Assembly: GCF_913773635.1 (NCBI RefSeq)
Contig: NZ_CAJYGQ010000011.1
Coordinates: 124,001-188,000, forward strand
Length of the DNA stretch: 64,000 bases
Direction of reading: 5' to 3'
Source of the DNA: an uncultured Mucilaginibacter sp.
GTDB lineage: Bacteria > Bacteroidota > Bacteroidia > Sphingobacteriales > Sphingobacteriaceae
A program made the position numbers and the translations under genes. How positions within the stretch are numbered: the stretch's first letter is position 1; each line of letters begins with the position of its first letter. Of the stretch, positions 35,215 through 43,226 are shown in pieces. The notes beneath the pieces are model-generated. The model ran no database searches. It saw only the letters and a program-made list of their open reading frames with translations, and was not told the origin of the DNA.

Positions 35215-35637
35215 ATGCCCAGAATAATGGCTTTTGATTACGGTACCAAACGCATAGGCGTTGCCGTTACCGATCCGCTGCAAATGATAGCCACGGGGCT
35301 TGATACCATACACCCAAATCAAATTGTTGATTATTTAAAAAGGTACCTGCAAACCGAGCAGGTTGAACTTTTTATAGTAGGCGAACCTAAGCAAATGGAC
35401 AATACACCATCACAATCTGCCATGCATGTTAAGGGTTTTGTTAATTTGTTGAAAAAGACTTTTCCTGATACGCCTGTTGAAATGATGGACGAACGCTTTA
35501 CCTCAAAAATGGCATCGGCGGCTATACTGGCGGGCGGTGTAAAAAAATCAGGCAGGCAGGATAAGGGTTTGGTTGATACCGTGTCGGCCGTTATACTATT
35601 GCAATCGTGGATGGAGCGGAAGTCGTTTGGATTTTAA
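35215..35637 (+). CDS. ruvX: Holliday junction resolvase RuvX (YqgF)
   Basis: 140 residues from the ATG at 35215 (MPRIMAFDYGTKRIGVAV). The frame is open 35 codons further up, but the added residues do not match the family. The RNase H-like fold shows D in AFDYGTKRIG and FIVGEPKQMDNT, then MMDERFTSKMA and KKSGRQDKGLVDTVSAVILLQ. The family was proposed as a resolvase and also acts in 16S rRNA 5' processing. It is divergent from holB, and three genes of nucleic-acid metabolism are thus adjacent. Confidence 0.93.
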   Translation: MPRIMAFDYGTKRIGVAVTDPLQMIATGLDTIHPNQIVDYLKRYLQTEQVELFIVGEPKQMDNTPSQSAMHVKGFVNLLKKTFPDTPVEMMDERFTSKMASAAILAGGVKKSGRQDKGLVDTVSAVILLQSWMERKSFGF

Positions 35638-35646
35638 ACCTTGCCC

Positions 35647-36306
35647 ATGTACCCCTGGCTTACCGAAATTGTTGCTGCTATATTGTTGGGTGCTTTACCC
35701 CTGTTGTTTACATACAAGCCAACCAAAGCAGATAACTATTTAAGCTTTGCCGACCTCAAACATAAGTACCAGAAGTGGGAATGGTTTGGCCTTATACCCT
35801 TAATCATTTTTTTGCCGCTTATGATATGGGCCATTGGTCAGTTACTGCAATACCTTATGCAATGGGAAGCTGATGATAACCCCCGCATAAAGTATCAGCT
35901 GTTTATTGATCATGACTTATGGTATATTCCGGCGCTTTTTATGGCTGTAAGCCTTATTTATTTTCCAATTAGGATTGTTTACAGCATTATTTTAACCAGT
36001 GTGGAATATACCGAATATACTTTGTTTACCAACCTGAAACATGGTTATGACGGTATGAAGGTGTTTAGGCAAATGGCGTGGGTGGCTGGTGTAATAGCCT
36101 TGGTGATGATTTTTTTCATGAGCGACTATTACATCAAAATATGGAATTATAAAATAGAGGTTAACAAGTTCAAGGGTACAGGTGTAAAGGAATACAACTT
36201 TAAACAGGTAAAGAAAATAACCTATGTAGAATACACCCGATCGGGCGAGGAAGGTAACGTGCTAACTCAGGATCCCCCATTATCATATTTTATTTACCGA
36301 TGGTAA
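35647..36306 (+). CDS. membrane protein, C-terminus altered by a frameshift
   Basis: 219 residues from the ATG at 35647, with about four membrane helices (EIVAAILLGALPLLFTY, FGLIPLIIFLPLMIWAIG, YIPALFMAVSLIYFPIRIVY and GVIALVMIFFMSDYYI). A soluble C-terminal part follows. I do not recognise the family. The reading ends QDPPLSYFIYRW, but in the +1 frame the same DNA continues as YHILFTDGNVWDTGKG and further to a stop at 36415. Removing one C from the C5 run at 36274-36278 joins the two. So the last ten residues are probably an artefact or a mutation. It starts nine bases after ruvX. Confidence 0.7.
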   Translation: MYPWLTEIVAAILLGALPLLFTYKPTKADNYLSFADLKHKYQKWEWFGLIPLIIFLPLMIWAIGQLLQYLMQWEADDNPRIKYQLFIDHDLWYIPALFMAVSLIYFPIRIVYSIILTSVEYTEYTLFTNLKHGYDGMKVFRQMAWVAGVIALVMIFFMSDYYIKIWNYKIEVNKFKGTGVKEYNFKQVKKITYVEYTRSGEEGNVLTQDPPLSYFIYRW

Positions 36307-36415
36307 CGTATGGGATACTGGAAAAGGTTTGCATTATAATAGACACCAGCCGGAGATTATGGATTTTTTAAGTAAGCGCTCCAATGTGCATATTGATACG
36401 CTTGCAACTGAGTAG
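36279..36415 (+). pseudogene. displaced C-terminus of the preceding membrane protein
   Basis: Beginning after the C5 run, the +1 frame reads HYHILFTDGNVWDTGKGL, then NRHQPEIMDFLSKRSNVHI up to ATE and a stop. The codons look like ordinary coding sequence, and the stop lies just before the terminator at 36428, where the gene would be expected to end. Confidence 0.65.
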
Positions 36416-36427
36416 CAGTTAATAACT

Positions 36428-36457
36428 AAAAAGGAGAGCTTTAAAGCTCTCCTTTTT
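36428..36457. terminator. bidirectional terminator
   Basis: AAAAAGGAGAGCTTT and its exact complement follow each other directly (15 bp per arm). It separates the convergent membrane protein and secreted-paralog genes. Confidence 0.9.
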
Positions 36458-36466
36458 GATTGTAAT

Positions 36467-37009
36467 TTAGTGATGTGCTGATAGTGAAAGATCAATTGAA
36501 GTACCAGGATCGCCGGGGATATAAACGTTTTGAAATACAAAATCGCTGTTATCAGTGTTTTTATCCCAGTAGTAAGGTGCCTGATTCTCATTATTAGCAT
36601 CAGTGAAACTGCACACTGCATCAAAGTAATAATTGTTAGCATAGCTTTGATTGTGTACAGTTACAGTGTAAGTGCCTTGCGGTATACCCGACCATGAGTA
36701 GTCATAAGACGAACCATAATTAAAACCGTAAGGATCGGTATTCAATGTGTAGGTATTGGTACCATCATCAAACGTTACCGTCCAATGAATAAAAGACGTG
36801 CCTTGCGGTAAGTAAATGTTGAAATATATCCTGGTGTAATTAAATGCCTTATTAGCTTCGGCCAGCTTATGATGCTTGGTCAAATATGCAATAGAAAACG
36901 GCGTTCCCCAGTGTTGCTTTTGCTGCTTGTTATGAGCAGCCATTGAGTTACTGAATGCGATGGTAACCAGTAACAAGCTTACTGTAAACACATAAACAAG
37001 TTTTTTCAT
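36467..37009 (-). CDS. secreted paralog, copy 3 of a tandem triplet
   Basis: 180 residues, unknown family. A signal peptide (MKKLVYVFTVSLLLVTIAFSNSMA) is followed by AHNKQQKQHWGTPFSIAYL, a conserved helix (HHKLAEANKAFNYT), then a beta-rich domain with WTVTFDDGTNTYTLNTDPYG, IPQGTYTVTVHN and WDKNTDNSDFVFQNVY. Length and layout are the same as in the two upstream copies. It lies 42 bases after copy 2 and before a strong terminator, so the three form one operon. The GTYTVTVHN segment suggests a transthyretin/prealbumin-like fold, which is inference only. Confidence 0.7.
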   Translation of the reverse strand: MKKLVYVFTVSLLLVTIAFSNSMAAHNKQQKQHWGTPFSIAYLTKHHKLAEANKAFNYTRIYFNIYLPQGTSFIHWTVTFDDGTNTYTLNTDPYGFNYGSSYDYSWSGIPQGTYTVTVHNQSYANNYYFDAVCSFTDANNENQAPYYWDKNTDNSDFVFQNVYIPGDPGTSIDLSLSAHH

Positions 37010-37051
37010 GATAATAATTTCTAATTATTAATAATTTATCAGTTGTGTGAA

Positions 37052-37594
37052 TTAATTATGAGCCGCCAGGTAAATGTTAATGAAGGAGTTAGTACCTCCG
37101 GACACATAAATATTTTGGAATACAAAATCAGAGTAGTCTGTATGCTTATCCCAAATGTAAGGCGACTGCGGTTGTCCGTTAGCATCAACATAATCTAGTA
37201 TAGCATCAAAAATGTATGTATTAGCATAACCGTTGCTATGTATGGTAACTGTGTACGTTCCCTGCGGAATATCTGACCATGAATCTTCGTAATAAGGAGG
37301 GTTATAGTAACCATAAGGATCAGTTTGAAGTTCATACGTATTCGTTCCATCATCAAAAGTTATTGTCCAATACGTTAAATAAGTATTTGGCGGAAGGTAG
37401 GCCGTAAAATATATTTTGGTGTTGTCAAAGGCCTTGTTGGCTTCAATCAGCTTGTGATTCTTAGCCAAATAATTTATAGAGTACGGCGTTCCCCAGTGTT
37501 GCTTTTGCTGCTTGTTATGAGCAGCCATAGAGTCGCTGAAGGCAATTGCAATCAGTAACAAGCTTACTGTAAACACATAAACAAGTTTTTTCAT
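37052..37594 (-). CDS. secreted paralog, copy 2 of a tandem triplet
   Basis: 180 residues. The signal peptide MKKLVYVFTVSLLLIAIAFSDSMA is nearly identical to that of copy 3, pointing to a recent duplication. The mature part has WTITFDDGTNTYELQTDPYGYYN, split as in the others, IPQGTYTVTIHSNGYANTYIFDA and WDKHTDYSDFVFQNIYVSGG. It contains no cysteines. Most changes between copies are in the middle (the SYLPPNTYLTYW region) and near the end. Same gap of about 42 bases to each neighbour. The function is unknown. Confidence 0.7.
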   Translation of the reverse strand: MKKLVYVFTVSLLLIAIAFSDSMAAHNKQQKQHWGTPYSINYLAKNHKLIEANKAFDNTKIYFTAYLPPNTYLTYWTITFDDGTNTYELQTDPYGYYNPPYYEDSWSDIPQGTYTVTIHSNGYANTYIFDAILDYVDANGQPQSPYIWDKHTDYSDFVFQNIYVSGGTNSFINIYLAAHN

Positions 37595-37635
37595 AATAAT
37601 AATTTCTGTTGTGAATGATTTGTTACCTGTGTAAA

Positions 37636-38178
37636 TTATTGATGAGCTGAGAGGCTCATTCCTATTGATGTATTCGGATCGCCGGGTACATAAACGTTTT
37701 GAAATACAAAGTCTGAGTAGTCGGTGTTTTTATCCCAGAAGTAAGGTGACTGTGATTGGCTGTTAGCATCAACAAAGTCTAAAACAGCATCAAATAAGTA
37801 ACCGTTGCCATATCCATTGTTATGTATGGTAACAGTGTAGGTACCTTGCGGAATACCCGACCATGAATCTTCATAATATGGCGGATTGTAATGAGCGTAA
37901 GGGTCGGTGTTAAAGGTGTAGGTATTTATGCCATTATCAAATGTTACCGTCCAATAAGTGAAATAAGTGTTTGGCGGAAGGTAAATATTGAAATAAACAG
38001 TTGTATAATTAAACGCCTTGTTAGCTTCAATTAATTTGTGATGTTTAGCCAAATAAGCTATCGAGTATGGCGTTCCCCAATGTTCATTTTGTTTTTTGCC
38101 GGTTGACGCCCATGATGTGTTAACAGCTATAACCATAAACAATATGCTTAGGGTTAGCAGGTAATTAAGTTTTTTCAT
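37636..38178 (-). CDS. secreted paralog, copy 1 of a tandem triplet
   Basis: 180 residues and the most divergent signal peptide of the three (MKKLNYLLTLSILFMVIAVNTSWA). The mature part begins STGKKQNEHWGTPYSIAYL, then IYLPPNTYFTYWTVTF, IPQGTYTVTIHNNGYGNGYLFDA and WDKNTDYSDFVFQNVYVPGDPNTS. It is promoter-proximal in the operon. Its upstream 325 bases contain a GC-richer stretch with a possible 33-residue reading frame. I know no domain covering these proteins. Their shared WGTP and WDKxTDxSDFVFQN motifs may be useful for finding relatives. Confidence 0.7.
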   Translation of the reverse strand: MKKLNYLLTLSILFMVIAVNTSWASTGKKQNEHWGTPYSIAYLAKHHKLIEANKAFNYTTVYFNIYLPPNTYFTYWTVTFDNGINTYTFNTDPYAHYNPPYYEDSWSGIPQGTYTVTIHNNGYGNGYLFDAVLDFVDANSQSQSPYFWDKNTDYSDFVFQNVYVPGDPNTSIGMSLSAHQ

Positions 38179-38220
38179 AATAAATACAGGTTTAAAAATT
38201 TGTGATTAAGAATGGAATGG

Positions 38221-38322
38221 CTAGTAATACATTTCAAAATGGGGATGTCCGCGGGTGTTGAACTCCACGCAAAAGACACGGCTTTGCCATGGAAGTGGCG
38301 CTCCTGATGCTGATGTTTTCAT
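38221..38322 (-). CDS. possible 33-residue peptide
   Basis: A short open frame from ATG at 38322 (MKTSASGAPLPWQSRVF, then CVEFNTRGHPHFEMYY). It is GC-richer than the AT-rich DNA around it and lies upstream of and in the same direction as the three secreted paralogs. There is no clear ribosome site. It could be a leader peptide, a signalling peptide, part of a dispersed repeat or a chance frame. The remaining intergenic DNA, 38323-38503, holds nothing I recognise. Confidence 0.25.
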   Translation of the reverse strand: MKTSASGAPLPWQSRVFCVEFNTRGHPHFEMYY

Positions 38323-38503
38323 GAAGATAGGTTAGTAGGTAATTGGTTTATTTACATCAAAGCTACTTAAGGCAGGAGTTAATATATTGACAGTTATTAT
38401 CAATATTATATAGTATGTTGTCATAAAGGTTAAATAATTAACTAAACTGATATCTAGGTTTTCCCTCTTTGGTGTTGCTTTAAAAAACACCGACATTTGC
38501 CTA

Positions 38504-39142
38504 ATGGAAATACTTAACCATGATTTGCAGGCTTACCTTGAAACTCATTGCGACCCTGAACCCGAGGCGCTGAAAAAAATAAACCGCGAAACGTATTTAA
38601 AGCAGTTAAAGCCAAACATGCTGAGCGGGCATTATCAGGGCCGGTTGCTAAGCATGTTAAGCAAACTGGTACAGCCAAAGCTTATTTTAGAGATAGGAAC
38701 TTTTACGGGTTATGCCACTATTTGCCTGGCCGAAGGGCTTGCGGAGGGTGGTAAAGTACACACCATTGAAGTGAACCGTGAACAAGAAGAAACGCTTAGA
38801 AACAATTTCGAACTAGCTGACGTACAAGACTGTATACAACTTTACATTGGGGATGCCAGGGATGTGTTATTTGGATTATCAGAAAATATTTACGACCTTG
38901 CATTCATCGACGCGGATAAAAAAAGCAATTTAGCTTACTTCGAGTTGATCATTGACAAAATACGACCGGGAGGTTTAATAATAATTGATAACGTTTTGTG
39001 GAAAGGAAAAGTGTACGGAGACGCTAAAGACAACGACACCGAACTTTTCAGAAAACTAAATGACACCATTGCTGTTAGTACACAGGTTGAAAAACTGATA
39101 CTCCCTGTGCGCGACGGCGTGCTTGTCATCAGAAAAAAGTAA
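38504..39142 (+). CDS. class I SAM-dependent O-methyltransferase
   Basis: 212 residues of the caffeoyl-CoA/catechol O-methyltransferase type. The SAM-binding loop is ILEIGTFTGYATICLAEGL (about 61-79), followed by HTIEVNREQEE, YDLAFIDADKKSN with the metal-binding aspartate, and GGLIIIDNVLWKG. Such enzymes use a divalent metal to methylate vicinal hydroxyls of small molecules. In Bacteroidota this gene is commonly followed by a glucosaminidase gene, as here, three bases downstream. The physiological substrate is unknown. Confidence 0.9.
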   Translation: MEILNHDLQAYLETHCDPEPEALKKINRETYLKQLKPNMLSGHYQGRLLSMLSKLVQPKLILEIGTFTGYATICLAEGLAEGGKVHTIEVNREQEETLRNNFELADVQDCIQLYIGDARDVLFGLSENIYDLAFIDADKKSNLAYFELIIDKIRPGGLIIIDNVLWKGKVYGDAKDNDTELFRKLNDTIAVSTQVEKLILPVRDGVLVIRKK

Positions 39143-39145
39143 ATT

Positions 39146-39673
39146 ATGAAGAAAATCTTACTGATTGCCTGTTTGTTATCTTCGGCTTTTGCGGCCTCGG
39201 CACAGAACACTTCAAAATCCTATGTGGATAAGTTCAAAGATAATGCCATTCGCATAATGCACGAGAGCGGTGTGCCGGCAAGCATCATTTTAGCTATAGC
39301 TATGCATGAAAGCGCCAGCGGAAACAGCAAACTTGCCCGTACTCAAAACAATCACTTCGGAGTAAAAGGCAGAAGCCCTGTATCTTATACAGGTCGTAAG
39401 AAAACCAAATCGGCCTACAAACAATACGACTCAGCAACAGACTCTTTCCAGGATTTTGCCCGCATCATGACCGAGCGTAAGCAATTCAGCCATCTTTCGC
39501 AATCACTTTCACATTATGATTACAAAAGCTGGGTTAAAGGAATACAACGCAGCGGTTATGCCAGCAGTAAAAGGTGGGGTTCGCAGGTTTTAGGCTTAAT
39601 TAAAAGGTATGATTTGCATGCCTATGATGAGCAGCCCGATTCTGTAAAGGCCGCCGAACCTAAAAGACAATAA
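39146..39673 (+). CDS. secreted glucosaminidase-domain protein
   Basis: 175 residues. A signal peptide ends at FAASAQ. The glucosaminidase (FlgJ/LytG-like) domain covers nearly all the rest: YVDKFKDNAIRIMHESGVPASIILAIAMHES with the catalytic E55, then NNHFGVKGR, DSATDSFQDFARIM, and GYASSKRWGSQVLGLIKRY. It should cut the glycan strands of peptidoglycan in the periplasm. It starts three bases after the methyltransferase and is followed by a second, larger glucosaminidase gene. Confidence 0.87.
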   Translation: MKKILLIACLLSSAFAASAQNTSKSYVDKFKDNAIRIMHESGVPASIILAIAMHESASGNSKLARTQNNHFGVKGRSPVSYTGRKKTKSAYKQYDSATDSFQDFARIMTERKQFSHLSQSLSHYDYKSWVKGIQRSGYASSKRWGSQVLGLIKRYDLHAYDEQPDSVKAAEPKRQ

Positions 39674-39694
39674 AAATATCATTAAAGTTTAATA

Positions 39695-39783
39695 CCCGTC
39701 ATTGCGAGGTATGAGGCAGTCACTGAACTATGCTTGTCAAAGGCATCCTTCGTACAGAGATTGTTTTATATGTTGCAATGACT
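39695..39783. repeat. dispersed intergenic repeat of the CGTCATTGCGAGG type
   Basis: CCCGTCATTGCGAGGTATGA near 39696 and its degenerate complement, with GTACAGAGATTG and TGTTGCAATGAC near the right end, form an imperfect large inverted repeat. Short palindromic elements starting CGTCATTGCGAGG are found between genes in many Sphingobacteriaceae. It fills the gap between two glucosaminidase genes. Confidence 0.6.
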
Positions 39784-39811
39784 TTTTTATATAACAGCAT
39801 TTTAATTTCCC

Positions 39812-40711
39812 GTGGTTAAAAACATAGCTTACTTATTTATAATTACCTTATTGTTATCGGCTTGTTCATCGCGTCGTAAAACGGTTTACACTCCTCCCCG
39901 TACTCCTGGCAATACTACTGTAAATAAACCTGCACCCGAGGTAAAGCGCAACCCCGAGTACAAAAAGAATAATGAGCGGGTACAAAAAGAAAATCAGCCT
40001 GTAGCGGGTACAACTGCGGTTACAAGCTATACCGTAGCAACTTACATTGAACGTTTTAAAGCTATTGCTATAAAAGAAATGAATCTTTATGGTATACCGG
40101 CCAGTATAACCCTTGCGCAAGGGTTACAGGAGTCGGGCTTTGGTAATGGTGAGTTAGCCCGTTATGCCAACAACCACTTTGGTATTAAATGCACAAGTGA
40201 CTGGACAGGTCGCAGCTATTATAAAGATGATGATAAAGTTGACGACTGTTTTAGGGTATACAGCAACCCGGAAGAGTCGTACCGTGATCATTCAGAGTTC
40301 TTAAAACGCAAACGTTACGCTATGCTTTTCGAGTTAGATAAAAATGACTACGTTGGCTGGGCATACGGTTTGAAACAATGCGGTTACGCTACTAACCCTA
40401 AATATCCTGAACTACTTATCAATACTATAAAGAAGTACGGACTTGATCAGTATGACCGCCCGGAAGGAGAAGTGCAAAAAATACGTCGTGAAGACCGGGT
40501 ACTGGCCGAAATAAATCAAAATAGTACAAATCCTCAAAAAGATACCATTGTGAAGGCGCAGCCCGTTGTAAAAGTTCACACCGTAAGCACCGGCGACACT
40601 TTGTATAACATATCAAAACGCTATGCACTCACTGTTGAAGAGCTGAAGGCGCTTAATAATATGAACGATAATAATATTAAGATTGGGCAGCAACTGATTA
40701 TAGCAAAGTAA
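39812..40711 (+). CDS. glucosaminidase lipoprotein with LysM domain
   Basis: 299 residues, starting with GTG. The lipobox is LLSACSS. A P/K/N-rich linker reaches to about 70. The glucosaminidase domain runs to about 215 (YIERFKAIAIKEMNLYGIPASITLAQGLQESGFGNG with the catalytic Glu in QES, NNHFGIKC and WAYGLKQCGYATNPKYPE). A LysM domain closes the protein (HTVSTGDTLYNISKRY, LKALNNMNDNNIKIGQQLII). It should hydrolyse peptidoglycan at the outer-membrane inner face. Its enzyme domain is closely related to the preceding gene's, so the two probably arose by duplication. Confidence 0.9.
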   Translation: MVKNIAYLFIITLLLSACSSRRKTVYTPPRTPGNTTVNKPAPEVKRNPEYKKNNERVQKENQPVAGTTAVTSYTVATYIERFKAIAIKEMNLYGIPASITLAQGLQESGFGNGELARYANNHFGIKCTSDWTGRSYYKDDDKVDDCFRVYSNPEESYRDHSEFLKRKRYAMLFELDKNDYVGWAYGLKQCGYATNPKYPELLINTIKKYGLDQYDRPEGEVQKIRREDRVLAEINQNSTNPQKDTIVKAQPVVKVHTVSTGDTLYNISKRYALTVEELKALNNMNDNNIKIGQQLIIAK

Positions 40712-40817
40712 CAACTGGTTTAACAGAGCTGTTAAAAAACGTTAAATTTATCAAACTCAGTACGTTTGTTTTGTTTATAATTTAAACCTTTGTTCCCCGT
40801 TAAATTCTGAGTTATTG

Positions 40818-41549
40818 ATGAGATATTGGCTATTGTTGCTTTTTTGTTTTACAGCACCGGCCTTGTTTGCGCAAGACAAACAGGTTGCGGGTCTTGTGTT
40901 TGACAAGGATAGCAAGGAGCGTATAGCCAAAGTCAACATCCGTAACCTACGTAACGGCCAGTCGGTATATAATACCCTTAAGGCTGATTTTAAAATAAGC
41001 GCCCGCCCTGGTGATGCCCTGGTAATAAGTAAGCAAAATTACTTTAACGATACCGTGCGAGTACCTGCCACCGGTGATATGGCGGTATACCTTAAAGCCA
41101 AAAGCATTATGCTTAAAGAGGTAAACGTACGCGATACCATACTCACCGCCGACCAAAAGTTACAGGAAACCCGCAAAGCATATTCTAAAATTTATGGCTC
41201 ATTAGCACATAAGGATATTTTAAGCATTGGGCCTAACGGTGCCGGAATAGGTATTGATGCTATCTGGAACATGTTAAGCCGCAGCGGACGTAATGCCACA
41301 CATTTGCGCGAACTTATTGAGCAGGATTACAAGTTAAACGTAATAGACCAACGTTTTAGTAAAAAACTGGTACAACAGGTAACCGGTTTGCAAGATCCTC
41401 AACTATCTAGCTTTATGGCCCGCTATCGGCCCAGTTACTATATGGTAACCACCGCCAGTGATTACGAATTTATTAACCAAATTAAATCAAACCTTAAACG
41501 CTTTCAGCGTAACCCTAACGCGCCGGGTTATGTGCCGCTCACGCCATGA
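40818..41549 (+). CDS. secreted protein with carboxypeptidase-regulatory-like domain
   Basis: About 243 residues from the ATG at 40818. The signal peptide ends at APALFAQ. A beta sandwich of the CarboxypepD_reg-like type follows (VAGLVFDKDSKERIAKVNIRN, GDALVISKQNYFNDTVRV). The rest is helical (LQETRKAYSKIYGSLAHKDIL, LRELIEQDYKLNVIDQRF). Such proteins are common and poorly known in Bacteroidota envelopes. Its stop overlaps the next gene's ATG (ATGA). No enzymatic role can be assigned. Confidence 0.75.
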   Translation: MRYWLLLLFCFTAPALFAQDKQVAGLVFDKDSKERIAKVNIRNLRNGQSVYNTLKADFKISARPGDALVISKQNYFNDTVRVPATGDMAVYLKAKSIMLKEVNVRDTILTADQKLQETRKAYSKIYGSLAHKDILSIGPNGAGIGIDAIWNMLSRSGRNATHLRELIEQDYKLNVIDQRFSKKLVQQVTGLQDPQLSSFMARYRPSYYMVTTASDYEFINQIKSNLKRFQRNPNAPGYVPLTP

Positions 41550-41872
41550 AGTTTCCGGTTATTGTTGTAAGCAGCCTTAAAGTTGATGGAATGGCCCTGT
41601 TTCCGTTTATACTGGTACGTACACAAGTATTAAAGAATGATGTAGTGTTAATAAGGCACGAAACCATACATTTAATGCAGGCAGCCGAGCTGCTGGTTAT
41701 ACCATTTTACTTACTTTACTTGTTAAATTATCTTGTTAACAGGTTAAAATACAACAACCGTTATACTGCTTATGAGCAAATTGTTTTTGAACGCGAAGCT
41801 TACCGTTTTGAGCGTGATGCCCAATATTTAAGTAAGCGAAAACTTTGGGCATGGGTAAGCTGTTTTAAATGA
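41546..41872 (+). CDS. small membrane protein with HETIH motif
   Basis: 108 residues. A hydrophobic N-terminal third (MALFPFILVRTQVL), then VLIRHETIHLMQAAELLVIPFYLLYLLNYLVN. HETIH matches HExxH, the zinc-binding motif of many metallopeptidases, with a later EREAYRFERDA. It is too short for a usual protease domain. It overlaps the upstream gene by four bases and precedes a DUF3078 gene, so all three may form an operon. The family is not one I can name, and activity is unproven. Confidence 0.65.
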   Translation: MKFPVIVVSSLKVDGMALFPFILVRTQVLKNDVVLIRHETIHLMQAAELLVIPFYLLYLLNYLVNRLKYNNRYTAYEQIVFEREAYRFERDAQYLSKRKLWAWVSCFK

Positions 41873-41935
41873 TACTTCAAGAAATTCAATTCAAATTTTT
41901 ATCCGTTGCGCATTTTTCGTTTAATTTGTTGTAAT

Positions 41936-43048
41936 ATGTTGAGAACTGCACTCACGTTTATGTCTGCCTTTGTGTTTATGTGCGCCACGGCTTTTGCCCA
42001 GCAAACCGATAGCTTGCGCCGTGCCGACAGCCTGCAACGCATTGCGCTTAATTTACAGCGAACGACCGACAGCCTTCGCCGTGCCGACAGTTTGCGCCGC
42101 GATAGCATTAAGATAGATACCAATCTTATTAACAGGTATCGTATTAGTCCGCGCCGTAATGCTGTACCCCGCCAGTTGAGGCCAATCATTGTAACTCCCG
42201 AGTACATGCCCGTTAGTATGATGGATTATAAAATAAGCTATTGGCACAAAACGGCTATTATAGGTATCAATTTCAATCAATCAAGCTTTAGCAATAACTG
42301 GACGGGTGGTGGTGTAAACTCTTTTGCTATAAACGGTAATATTGATTACAAGCTGGAGTACAATAAGCAGCCATTTGTGTTTACTACCCAGTTGGTATTG
42401 CTTTACGGCAGATCGAAAAACAAGGAGCAGCTACCCCGCAAAACCAACGACCGTATTTTTTGGGATAATAAACTGGCCACACAATTATCTAAATCGTGGT
42501 TCTTCTTCGGGTCATTAAGTTTTGAATCGCAATTTGATAAGGGTTTCAGGTACGACGCAAATAAGCCTCCTGTACTTATATCGCAGTTTATGGCTCCAGG
42601 TTATATAACCGAATCATTCGGTTTTGAGTACAAGCCTAACAACTGGTTTGATTTACGTATTGGTACCGGTACCGCGCGTCAAACTTTTGTACTTAATGAT
42701 GGCATTGAGTACTCCGGAAATCCGCCAAAGGCATACAACGTACAACTTGGAAGATCAGTTTATAACGAGCTTGCATTCCAGGCAGTTGCCTTGTTTGATA
42801 AAGAAGTTATGCAAAATTTGCGTTTAACATCACGTTATCAAATATTTGTGCCTTACGGTCGTGGTGCACAAAATATTGATCATCGCCTGGATTTAACAAT
42901 TGCTGCAAAAGTTAACCGCCTGGTTGCAGTTACAGTAACAGGCGTTGCTATTTACGACAGAGATGCCTTTGTAAACCGTACCGATACCCAGCCCGGCATA
43001 CAGGCCAGCGAAAACCTTGCCTTAGGTATTATTTACCGGTTCCCGTAA
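41936..43048 (+). CDS. DUF3078 family outer-membrane protein
   Basis: 370 residues from the ATG at 41936, which gives a good signal peptide (MLRTALTFMSAFVFMCATAFA). A longer frame from 41906 is less likely. After a repetitive stretch (DSLRRADSLQR repeated with changes, about 20-60) comes YWHKTAIIGINFNQSSFSNNW and many amphipathic beta strands ending in ALGIIYRFP, with a terminal aromatic-P as in outer-membrane barrels. DUF3078 is a Bacteroidota family of unknown function. The repeat may be a periplasmic spacer. Confidence 0.83.
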   Translation: MLRTALTFMSAFVFMCATAFAQQTDSLRRADSLQRIALNLQRTTDSLRRADSLRRDSIKIDTNLINRYRISPRRNAVPRQLRPIIVTPEYMPVSMMDYKISYWHKTAIIGINFNQSSFSNNWTGGGVNSFAINGNIDYKLEYNKQPFVFTTQLVLLYGRSKNKEQLPRKTNDRIFWDNKLATQLSKSWFFFGSLSFESQFDKGFRYDANKPPVLISQFMAPGYITESFGFEYKPNNWFDLRIGTGTARQTFVLNDGIEYSGNPPKAYNVQLGRSVYNELAFQAVALFDKEVMQNLRLTSRYQIFVPYGRGAQNIDHRLDLTIAAKVNRLVAVTVTGVAIYDRDAFVNRTDTQPGIQASENLALGIIYRFP

Positions 43049-43226
43049 GGTGTTTTACATTGAATGGACTCCTAATTTAATAGCGCATCAGGTTTGTAAA
43101 GCCATTTGCGCAAATAAACGCTAACTCCAAAGACTGCGCAACAATATATTAGAGGTTATTAAATATATTGTAAATAGGGCATAAGTTTTAAACGGTAACT
43201 ATGCCGTTTAAAACTGAGTTAATGGA

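Noticed and set aside
41899..42280. Minus-strand frames opposite the DUF3078 gene start
   Set aside because: Arg-rich, mirror the DSLRRADSLQR repeats, no start signals.
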